Origin: CAZSAT01 sp964604675
Lineage (GTDB): Bacteria; Myxococcota_A; UBA796; CAJQPC01
DNA: 64,000 bases
Reading direction: 5' to 3'
Assembly (NCBI GenBank): GCA_964604675.1
Contig: CAZSAT010000022.1
Span: 1-64,000 of the forward strand
Below the pieces are notes generated by a model. It ran no database searches, had not been told where the DNA came from, and was given only the letters and a program-made list of their open reading frames with translations. Both the position numbers and the translations under genes were made by a program. This document shows, in pieces, positions 25,691 to 32,638 of this stretch (positions within the stretch are counted from its first letter, which is position 1; each line of letters starts with the position of its first letter).

Positions 25691-26380
25691 TCAGCGCAGC
25701 ACCGCCAGCAAGCGCTCCCGGGCTTCGGGCCCTGCCCAGCGGGCGAGGTCGGTGGCCACGTAGCGCTGCCAGTCTTCGGGGGTGCTCAGGCGCGGCCGGA
25801 GCTGCGCCTTCGTGCGGGCGAAGCCTTCGCGCGGGTGCGCCGCGAGCTGCTCGAGCCGCGCCACGGCTTCGTCTTCGCTGTCGACCAGACCGTCGAGCAG
25901 GCCCACGCGCACCGCGTCCCGGGGCGAGAGCAGCTGGGCCCCGAGCACCGCCTCCGTGAGGCCAGCGGGCGGGAGTCGATGTCGGAGCATGGCGAGGATC
26001 CCCGGCGGGAACACGAGCCCCAGCGCCACCTCGTTGAGCCCGATGCGCACCTTGGGGTGAGGGGAGCCGAGCCGGAGGTCGGCGGTGAGCTCCACGATGC
26101 AGCCGCCCGCGATGGCGTGTCCGTTGACCCAGGCCACCACGGGCGCTGGCCAGGACCAGAGGCGGGAGGTGACCCGCTCGAGCTGCTCGAGGAAGCCCTG
26201 CAAGCCGGCGAGGTCGAGCGACGTGACCTCTCGGAGGTCGAGCCCCGCCGAGAAGGCACGTCCGGCGCCCTTCAGGAGCAGCGGTTCGCCCACAGCCGCA
26301 TCGAGCTGGCGCTCGAGGTCGGTCATCAAGGGGGTGGACAGGCAGTTGAGGCCGGGGCCCTCGAGCAGGATCGTGCGCAT
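25691..26380 (-). CDS. Enoyl-CoA hydratase/isomerase family protein
   Basis: Protein of 229 residues, somewhat shorter than the usual ~260. Crotonase features are present: GAGRAFSAGLDLREV (oxyanion-hole and CoA region), VNGHAIAGGCIVELTADLRLGSPH, then GLVFPPGILAMLRHRL and LLSPRDAVRVGLLDGLVD. The second typical catalytic Glu is not obvious, so the exact reaction (hydration, isomerisation or another crotonase activity) is open. The ATG is 6 nt downstream of a TAAGGC element and diverges from mutS2. Confidence 0.8.
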   Translation of the reverse strand: MRTILLEGPGLNCLSTPLMTDLERQLDAAVGEPLLLKGAGRAFSAGLDLREVTSLDLAGLQGFLEQLERVTSRLWSWPAPVVAWVNGHAIAGGCIVELTADLRLGSPHPKVRIGLNEVALGLVFPPGILAMLRHRLPPAGLTEAVLGAQLLSPRDAVRVGLLDGLVDSEDEAVARLEQLAAHPREGFARTKAQLRPRLSTPEDWQRYVATDLARWAGPEARERLLAVLR

Positions 26381-26386
26381 GGGAGG

Positions 26387-26392
26387 GCCTTA
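26387..26392 (-). promoter_or_regulatory. TAAGGC -10-like element, leaderless start (minus strand)
   Basis: Read on the minus strand, TAAGGC ends 6 nt before the ATG at 26380. Confidence 0.35.
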
Positions 26393-26402
26393 GCGCGCCG
26401 GT

Positions 26403-26408
26403 TACCGC
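26403..26408 (+). promoter_or_regulatory. TACCGC -10-like element, leaderless start
   Basis: TACCGC ends 7 nt before the ATG at 26416 of mutS2. The match to TAnnCT is incomplete. Confidence 0.35.
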
Positions 26409-26415
26409 AGCGGCC

Positions 26416-28770
26416 ATGTCCTCCCTCGAAGCCCGCACCCTGGCCGCCCTGGACTGGCCGGCCGTGCTCCAGCGCCTGGCGCACCACGCCCGCACCCGAC
26501 GCGGCGCGAAGGCCTGCCTGCAGCCGCGCCTGGCCACCGACCTGGACACCGTGAAGGTGCGCTACGCCGAGGTCGCCGAGGTGCTCTCGCTGGAGGAACA
26601 GGGCCGACGTCTGCCGATCGGCGGGGTCGGCGACGTGTGCATGCACACCGAGCGGGCGAGCCGGGGCGTCGTGCTGGAGCCGGTCGACCTGATCGCGGTC
26701 CGCGACAGCCTGGAGGCGCTCGAGGCGCTCAAGGCCTGGGTCGTGGAGGCCGACGCCGAGCACCTCCGCGCCCTCGTCGACCCGATCGCGCTCGACTGGG
26801 AGCTGGTGAGCCGGCTGAAGCAGAGCTTCGACGAGGCTGGGGAGCTCTCCGCGGTCGCCTACCCGGGGCTCGCCGAGCTCCGCGGCCGCATCGCGTCGCT
26901 GAAGGCACGCATCCGGTCCACGCTCGACGAGCTCATCCGCGGAGACGGGCTCGCCGACGCGCTCCAGGATCGCTACATCACCGAGCGGGGCGGGCGCTTC
27001 GTGCTCCCCGTGAAGGCCGGCCACCGCCGCGGGCTCGGCATCGTGCACGGCACGTCGCAGTCGGGCGAGACCGTGTACGTGGAGCCGGCCGCGGTCGTGG
27101 AGCTGGCGAACGAGCTGCGCGAGACCGAGGGGCGGCTGCAGGCCGAGGAACGCCGCATCCTGAGCGCGCTGTCCACCCTGGTCGGGCGCTTCCACACCGA
27201 CATCGGCCACGCCCTGGAGGCGTCGGTCGACCTCGATCACGCCGTCGCGCGCGCGGAGCTTGGGCGGGAGCTCGAGGGCCGCACGCCGGAGGTGGGTCGG
27301 AAAGGCGTGATCGCCCTGAAGTCTGCGCGCCACCCGGTCCTGACGCTCCGTGGCATCCCGGTCGTCGCGAACGACTTGACGCTCGACGCGAGCACGCCGG
27401 GGCTGGTGCTCACCGGCCCGAACACCGGCGGCAAGACCATCGCGCTGAAGACCATCGGCCTCGCCGCGCTCTTCGTGGCCGCGGGTCTCCCCTTCCCGTG
27501 CGAGGAGGGCAGCCACGTGGACCTCTTCGGCACCGTGCTCGCCGACATCGGCGACGCCCAGAGCGTGGAGAGCGACCTGTCCACCTTCTCGGGCCAGGTG
27601 ATGGTGCTCAAGGAGGTGCTGGAGCGGGCCGCGCCCAACACGCTCGTGCTGTTGGACGAGATCGCCGTGGGCACCGATCCCAGCCAGGGCGCCGCGCTGG
27701 CGCGGGCTGCGGTCGAAGCCCTCGTGGCGGTGGGGGCCCGGGTGGTCGTGACCACGCACTACGCGGAGCTGAAGGCCCTGGGGTCCCAGGACGACCGCTT
27801 CTGCGTAGCCGCGGCCCAGTACGCCAACGGCCGACCGACCTACCGCTTGCAGCCGGGACTCGCGGGCCAGTCCTACGCGCTGAGCACCGCCCGGCGCCTC
27901 GGGCTGCCGAGCGGCGTGCTCGAGCGAGCGGAGAGCCTGCTCGACGGCGCCGAGCTCGACCTGGCGCGGCTCCTGGAGGAGCTGGAGTCCGAGAAGGACC
28001 GCGTGCGGGCCAAGGAGATCGCGGTGAGCGGCCAGCAGGCAGCGCTCGCGAAGGAAGCGCGTGCGCTCGCCGAGCGCACCGAGAAGGTGCGGGCGCGCTC
28101 CCAGCGCTTGCAGGAGGAGCTGGAGCGGACCGCCGGCAAGCGCCTGAAGCAGCAGGAAGACGCCCTGCGGCGGGTGGTCGCGGAGCTCCAGCGCAACCCC
28201 GACATGGCGCGGGCGCAGGCGGCGCTGGCCGAGGTGAAGGAGGTGCGCGCCTCGCTCCGCCCGGAGCCGGTCGCGCCGCCCCCCGCCCCCGGCGAGCTGG
28301 CGGTCGGCGACGCGGTCTGGGTCACGCCCCTCGGCAAGCCCGGCCTGATCGTGGCGCTCGACGGGAAGCGGGCCGAGGTGCAGGTGGGCAAGCTGCGCAC
28401 CAAGGTGAAGCGCCGGGACCTCGGCGCCACCGACCGGCCGGCGCCGAAGCCCGCGCCGAAGCCCACGGCGGCTCCGAAGCCGCCGCCTCCCCGGTCCTTC
28501 CCCGAAGAGCTGGCGGGGGTACGCACCGGAACCAACTCGCTCGACCTGCGCGGGCAGCGCGTGGACGAGGCGATGGAGGCGGCCGAGGTCTTCCTCGACG
28601 GCCTCACCCTGGGCGGGCACGAGGTGGCCTTCCTCCTGCACGGCCACGGAACCGGCGCGCTGAAGCAGGCCATCCGGCGCTGGCTGCCGGCGTGCGCCTA
28701 CGCGCGGCGCTGGCGGCCATGCTTCCCCGACGAGGGCGGGGACGCGTGGACGATCGTGGAGCTGAAGTAG
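26416..28770 (+). CDS. mutS2: Endonuclease MutS2
   Basis: Protein of 784 residues, the normal size for MutS2. The lever/clamp helices are followed by the MutS ATPase: Walker A TGPNTGGKT near 333-341, then SVESDLSTFSGQV, LVLLDEIAVGTDPSQGAAL (Walker B) and VVTTHYAELK. A coiled-coil follows, then a Pro/Lys linker and an Smr endonuclease domain from about 706 (LDLRGQRVDEAMEAAEVFLD, then LLHGHGTGALK). MutS2 counteracts homologous recombination and rescues collided ribosomes in some bacteria; it is not a mismatch-repair MutS. Both functional halves are intact. Confidence 0.95.
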   Translation: MSSLEARTLAALDWPAVLQRLAHHARTRRGAKACLQPRLATDLDTVKVRYAEVAEVLSLEEQGRRLPIGGVGDVCMHTERASRGVVLEPVDLIAVRDSLEALEALKAWVVEADAEHLRALVDPIALDWELVSRLKQSFDEAGELSAVAYPGLAELRGRIASLKARIRSTLDELIRGDGLADALQDRYITERGGRFVLPVKAGHRRGLGIVHGTSQSGETVYVEPAAVVELANELRETEGRLQAEERRILSALSTLVGRFHTDIGHALEASVDLDHAVARAELGRELEGRTPEVGRKGVIALKSARHPVLTLRGIPVVANDLTLDASTPGLVLTGPNTGGKTIALKTIGLAALFVAAGLPFPCEEGSHVDLFGTVLADIGDAQSVESDLSTFSGQVMVLKEVLERAAPNTLVLLDEIAVGTDPSQGAALARAAVEALVAVGARVVVTTHYAELKALGSQDDRFCVAAAQYANGRPTYRLQPGLAGQSYALSTARRLGLPSGVLERAESLLDGAELDLARLLEELESEKDRVRAKEIAVSGQQAALAKEARALAERTEKVRARSQRLQEELERTAGKRLKQQEDALRRVVAELQRNPDMARAQAALAEVKEVRASLRPEPVAPPPAPGELAVGDAVWVTPLGKPGLIVALDGKRAEVQVGKLRTKVKRRDLGATDRPAPKPAPKPTAAPKPPPPRSFPEELAGVRTGTNSLDLRGQRVDEAMEAAEVFLDGLTLGGHEVAFLLHGHGTGALKQAIRRWLPACAYARRWRPCFPDEGGDAWTIVELK

Positions 28771-28789
28771 CGCCGCGGTGGGCCGGGTC

Positions 28790-28927
28790 CTACCGCTTCT
28801 TCTTCTTCTTGCTGCCCTTCGACTTCTTGTTCGCGGGATCGCGGAAGCCCGGACGCGACGCCGCGCCCTTCTCCTCGGCCTCCTGGGCCTTCCAGAACTG
28901 GCTCTGGCTCGGACTCTTCTTCGGCAC
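28790..28927 (-). CDS. Small Lys-rich basic protein
   Basis: Protein of 45 residues from GTG, beginning MPKKSPSQSQFWKAQEAEEK and ending GSKKKKKR. GGAGG stands 5 nt before the GTG, one of the best ribosome sites in the window, which argues for a real gene although the product is tiny. No family recognised. The lysine tail suggests nucleic-acid or ribosome association. It follows the zinc-ribbon gene on the same strand by 21 bp and converges on mutS2 with a 19-bp gap. Confidence 0.6.
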   Translation of the reverse strand: MPKKSPSQSQFWKAQEAEEKGAASRPGFRDPANKKSKGSKKKKKR

Positions 28928-28948
28928 GTCGGCCTCCTCGTCCGGTCT

Positions 28949-29305
28949 CTAACCGCAGTGGGCGCAGCGCAGCCCGTCTTCGTGCTCCTCCAGGGTGCAG
29001 AAGCCGCAGCTCGTGCACCGGAAGGCCAGCGCTGCGGCGTCGGGCGCGCCCGAACACCGCACGTCGCCGCACGACGGGCAGACCAGCAGGTCGTAGGTCA
29101 GCCGGTCCAGCCGCTCCTCGGCCAGCTGCCCCGCCGAGAGGTGGGCCGCCCGGTCCTCGGGTGCCTCGCGCGCCACATCGCAGCGCAGGCAGAGGTGCCG
29201 CAGGGCGCGTCGCCTCCGGATCGCCCAGATCAAGGTCGCCGGCGTGATCAGGGGGACCAGCACGCCCAGCAGCACCCACCCGAGCCCCTCAGGCAAAGCG
29301 CTCAC
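28949..29305 (-). CDS. Membrane-anchored triple zinc-ribbon protein
   Basis: Protein of 118 residues from GTG. One N-terminal membrane helix (LGWVLLGVLVPLITPATLIWAI) is followed by a cytoplasmic Cys-rich part with CLRC, CPSCGD...CTSCGF and CAHCG pairs, enough for two zinc ribbons and a half site. The function is unknown. The start overlaps the Hsp70-like gene's stop by 17 bp, so it is probably translated from the same mRNA and may work with that chaperone. Confidence 0.65.
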   Translation of the reverse strand: MSALPEGLGWVLLGVLVPLITPATLIWAIRRRRALRHLCLRCDVAREAPEDRAAHLSAGQLAEERLDRLTYDLLVCPSCGDVRCSGAPDAAALAFRCTSCGFCTLEEHEDGLRCAHCG

Positions 29306-30545
29306 CCGCCTCGACCCCGAGACCGAGACCGACCGACGCGAACGCGTCGCGCTCCACGATGCGGCCGCCGAAGCGCTCGTCGAAGATCCGTCGCACGCAG
29401 GGCACCTTGCTCGAGCCTCCGGTCAAGAACACCACACCTACGTCGTCCCAGCCCAGGCCGCGCCCTTCGAGCAGGGTGTCGATCGTGGTCTCGAGGGTGG
29501 CGAGCTCGTCGGCGATCGCGTGCTCGAACTCCTCCCGTGTGACGCGCTCGCCGATCGCGATGCGGCCCTGCTCGAACACCAGCTCGGTCGCCGCGGCGTG
29601 GGACAGCTCGAACTTGGTGTTCTCCACCGCGCGGAAGAAGGGCCAGGCGTAGTTCTCGTCGATCAGCTCGTAGAGGTTCTCGAGGCCCTGCTGGTCGTCG
29701 GCCGTGCGGATCACGCGCTCCAGGAACGCGAGGTTGTCGATCGTGTTCGCGAAGCACAGCGTGTGCCAGCGTGTGCAGGCGTAGTGAAGGGTGCGGGGCA
29801 CCGGCAGCCACTGCAGCGAGGGCTTGTACCGGGCCTGGATGCCCAGGTGCTGCACCACCTTGGCCCAGATCAGGCGCGCGTCGAAGTCGGTGCCGCCCAC
29901 GTACACGCCGTCGACCCCGAGCACGTCTTCGCGGCGATCCCCGCCCAGCCGCGACGGCCCCAGGCGGATCAGCGTGAAGTCGCTCGTGCCGCCCCCGAGG
30001 TCGCCCACCAGGCAGAGCACGTCGCGGTCCAGCTCGCGCTCGTAGGAGCGCGCGGCGGCGATCGGCTCCAGCTGGAAGGCCACATCGACGAAGCCGGCCA
30101 TCGTGGCGGCGCGCTCCAGCCGCGCCTGGGCCAGGGCGTCGCGCGCGGGGTCGGTGTGGAAGCGCGCGGGGCGGCCCATCAGCACCTGGTCGACCGAGGT
30201 CCCCGCAGCGCGGTCCGCGGCGACCTTCAGCTTCTCGAGGAAGCCGGCCACCAGCTCCTCGATGGTGAAGGCACGGTCGGCGATGATCGTGCCCGCGAAC
30301 TCGGGCGAGGGCAGGTGCTTCTTGATGGCCTGCAGGAAGCGCCCGGCCATGTCGTCGGCCTCGTAGGCGGCCACGGCCCGGCTGCCGTAGGAGGAGAGCG
30401 CGTCCAGGTCGAAGTACATCAACGAGGGCATGGCCTCGCGCATCAGGCTCTCGGGCTCGAGCACGACCTGCTCGACCCGTCCCTCGAGGTTGAGGGTGAG
30501 GGTGGTGTTCGAGGTTCCGAAGTCGATGCCGCAGCTCAGGGACAC
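29289..30545 (-). CDS. Hsp70-family ATPase (YegD-like)
   Basis: Protein of 418 residues from GTG. The actin/Hsp70 ATPase motifs are present: CGIDFGTSNTTLTL (phosphate 1), LVGDLGGGTSDFTLIRL (phosphate 2) and VVFLTGGSSKVPCVRRIF (adenosine). It lacks the substrate-binding domain of DnaK and so belongs with YegD-type chaperone-like ATPases. The client is unknown. It is the first gene of a three-gene minus-strand operon with the zinc-ribbon and Lys-rich genes. A GGGAG-like site precedes the GTG. Confidence 0.88.
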   Translation of the reverse strand: MSLSCGIDFGTSNTTLTLNLEGRVEQVVLEPESLMREAMPSLMYFDLDALSSYGSRAVAAYEADDMAGRFLQAIKKHLPSPEFAGTIIADRAFTIEELVAGFLEKLKVAADRAAGTSVDQVLMGRPARFHTDPARDALAQARLERAATMAGFVDVAFQLEPIAAARSYERELDRDVLCLVGDLGGGTSDFTLIRLGPSRLGGDRREDVLGVDGVYVGGTDFDARLIWAKVVQHLGIQARYKPSLQWLPVPRTLHYACTRWHTLCFANTIDNLAFLERVIRTADDQQGLENLYELIDENYAWPFFRAVENTKFELSHAAATELVFEQGRIAIGERVTREEFEHAIADELATLETTIDTLLEGRGLGWDDVGVVFLTGGSSKVPCVRRIFDERFGGRIVERDAFASVGLGLGVEAGERFA

Positions 30546-30743
30546 GGGGGGGCTCCCAAGGACTGAGTGTGACCCGAGCACGCTGGGCGCGGTGCTCGAG
30601 GGGGACTGCGCGGGGGCGCGCGACGACACCGAGAGGTCGCCCGGCTGGGGCCACGTCGGGACACCGTGCGTATGGGATCGGTCCGCCCGGCGCAAGGGAC
30701 GTCAGGGGTCGGTCGCCACCGGGGCCGGGCTTCACCTCGAGGC

Positions 30744-31952
30744 TCAGGCAGCCACCCGCCGCGGCGCCTTCGCGCCCGCCATCGTCCTGGCGTACGCCCA
30801 CAGAGCCGCCAGCCGCGACAGGCCGGGGTCGGGGGCGAGGCCTCGGGCCATCCGGCGCAGCTGGAGGCCGTACCAGGTGCCCTGCACCATGCCGTCGAGC
30901 CTGGCGCTGAGCGTGGCCAGCCGCACGGGGATCGCCGAGACGTCGGGGTCGGCGAGCACACGGGCCGGCAGGTCCGGCTCGACCGCCAGCGGACGCGCCA
31001 GCCCCACCACGTCGACGGCGCCCCCGGCCACCGCCGCGGTCATCGCCTCCCCCGAGCGGAAGCCACCGGTCACCATCAGCGGCACCTGCACCTCGCCGCG
31101 CACCCGCTCCGCGAAGTCCAGGAAGAAGGCCTCGCGCTTCCGAGTGCTCTCCTTCGCCAGGGACTCCTCGAACATCGCCGCCCGCTCGTAGGTGCCGCCC
31201 GAGATCTCCACCAGGTCGACCCCGGCCGCCTCGAGCGCGCGGATCACCGCCAGGGACTCCTCGCCGTCGAAGCCGCCCTTCTGGAAGTCCGCCGAGTTCA
31301 GCTTCACGCCGATGGGGAAGCCCGGCACCGCCTCCTGGATCGCCGCCACGACCTCCAGGAGGAAGCGCCGTCGGTTCTCGGCGCTCCCGCCCCACCGGTC
31401 GTCCCGCAGGTTCGTGCGAGGGGAGAGGAACTGGGACACCAGGTAGCCGTGGGCCGCGTGGATCTGCACCCCGGTGAAGCCTGCTTCCTTCGACCGCCGG
31501 GCCGCTACGCCGAAGCGGCGGACGATGTCGAGGATCTCGTCATGCTCGAGCGCCCGGGGCGTGGCGAAGCCGGGAATGTCGACAGCGACCGCGCTGGGCG
31601 CGACGGGCGTGACCCCCAGGCCCCGCGGCACCTGCCGGCCGGGGTGGTTGATCTGCACCCACGCGTGCGCGCCGTGGGCGGTGGCCGCAGCCGCCCAGGC
31701 CGCGAGCGGCTCCAGAGGATGGTGCTCGTCCAGCACGACGTTGCCCGGCTCGGCCACGTACTCGGGCGCGAGCATCACGTTGCCGGTGATGAGCAGCCCG
31801 GCGCCGCCTTCGCCCCAGCGGGCATACAGCCGCTCGTGGGCTTCGGTGGCGTGGCCGGCCGCATCGGCCAGCCCCTCGCTCATCGCGGACTTCGCGATGC
31901 GGTTCTTCAGCACGGCGCCCGAGGGCAGGACGAGGGCTTCGTTCAGGGACAT
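30744..31952 (-). CDS. NADH:flavin oxidoreductase, Old Yellow Enzyme family
   Basis: Protein of 402 residues. FMN barrel motifs are clear: LKNRIAKSAMSEG, LLITGNVMLAPEY, WVQINHPGRQ (His of the active site), GFTGVQIHAAHGYLVSQFLSP, IGVKLNSADFQKGG and VPLMVTGGFRSGEAM, then DVVGLARPLAVEPDLP. The enzyme should reduce activated C=C bonds of enones with NAD(P)H. It lacks the iron-sulfur/FAD C-terminal half of the 2,4-dienoyl-CoA reductase type. The start overlaps the TetR stop by one base, so the gene is under that regulator's operon control. Confidence 0.9.
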   Translation of the reverse strand: MSLNEALVLPSGAVLKNRIAKSAMSEGLADAAGHATEAHERLYARWGEGGAGLLITGNVMLAPEYVAEPGNVVLDEHHPLEPLAAWAAAATAHGAHAWVQINHPGRQVPRGLGVTPVAPSAVAVDIPGFATPRALEHDEILDIVRRFGVAARRSKEAGFTGVQIHAAHGYLVSQFLSPRTNLRDDRWGGSAENRRRFLLEVVAAIQEAVPGFPIGVKLNSADFQKGGFDGEESLAVIRALEAAGVDLVEISGGTYERAAMFEESLAKESTRKREAFFLDFAERVRGEVQVPLMVTGGFRSGEAMTAAVAGGAVDVVGLARPLAVEPDLPARVLADPDVSAIPVRLATLSARLDGMVQGTWYGLQLRRMARGLAPDPGLSRLAALWAYARTMAGAKAPRRVAA

Positions 31953-32524
31953 CAGGAGCTCCTGGCGAGACGGGAGACGGCGTGGCGCGCGACGCGCACC
32001 GCCACCTCTTCGTCGGGGGTGTCGACTTCTCGGACGTTGGCGCGACCGCTCAGCGCGAGCGAGGCGAGGCCCTGGAGCACCGCCTGGATGGCCCGCGCGT
32101 CGTCTGGGGGACTGGGGGAACCGGCCAGGGCGAGCCGCGCGACCAGCGCGTCGAACAACCCGAGGGCAGGCCCCTCCGTGTCGAACGCGCCGGCATCGCG
32201 CAGCCGGGCCCAGTGGAAGGGGTGATCGGCCATCAGCCGGTAGAGCTCGGGGTGCGCGAACACCCAGCGCAGCCAGGCCTCCGCCAGCTCCTCGGGCGGC
32301 TCGGACAGCCGCGGTGCCAGCTCCGCGGCCACCAGGCGCCACCCGTGCTGCGCCACCTCGTAGAGGAAGCGATCCAGCGAGCCGAAGTGGTGGTACAGCG
32401 CGCCGGTGGTCTTGCCGAGCAGGGCGGCCACGCGGCGCGCGGCCAGGCCCTCGCAGCTCAGCTCACCGCCGGCGAGGGCGGCGGCGACGCGGGCGACTTC
32501 GGGGCGGACCATCCGTGACTCCAT
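31952..32524 (-). CDS. TetR/AcrR family transcriptional regulator
   Basis: Protein of 190 residues. The N-terminal helix-turn-helix is visible: LAARRVAALLGKTTGALYHHFGSLDRFLYEV is the usual TetR recognition region. The C-terminal ligand domain is variable. It is the first gene of a two-gene operon with the Old Yellow Enzyme gene and probably autoregulates through the two palindromes that start at its own initiation codon, being released by an electrophilic or enone-type ligand; the ligand is inference. Confidence 0.88.
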   Translation of the reverse strand: MESRMVRPEVARVAAALAGGELSCEGLAARRVAALLGKTTGALYHHFGSLDRFLYEVAQHGWRLVAAELAPRLSEPPEELAEAWLRWVFAHPELYRLMADHPFHWARLRDAGAFDTEGPALGLFDALVARLALAGSPSPPDDARAIQAVLQGLASLALSGRANVREVDTPDEEVAVRVARHAVSRLARSS

Positions 32525-32556
32525 AACATTGTTACGCCCTCAACATAACGGTGTTA
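32524..32556. promoter_or_regulatory. Two TAACnnnGTTA operator palindromes for the TetR regulator
   Basis: TAACATTGTTA at 32524-32534 and TAACGGTGTTA at 32546-32556 share the pattern TAACnnnGTTA with perfect outer arms. Their centres are 22 bp apart, two helical turns. The first overlaps the ATG of the regulator. AT-rich sequence like this is exceptional in this window. Confidence 0.8.
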
Positions 32557-32614
32557 CGGAAGACGTCAAGTCCCGGTCCTTCCCTCGGCATGGTGCGAGG
32601 GGTGCCGAGCGGGG

Positions 32615-32620
32615 TACGCT
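32615..32620 (+). promoter_or_regulatory. TACGCT -10-like element
   Basis: TACGCT lies 18 nt upstream of the ATC at 32639 and is followed by the ribosome-site-like GAGGTG (32629-32634). It is the likely promoter of the DUF4157 operon. Confidence 0.4.
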
Positions 32621-32638
32621 CTCTCAGCGAGGTGCCCC

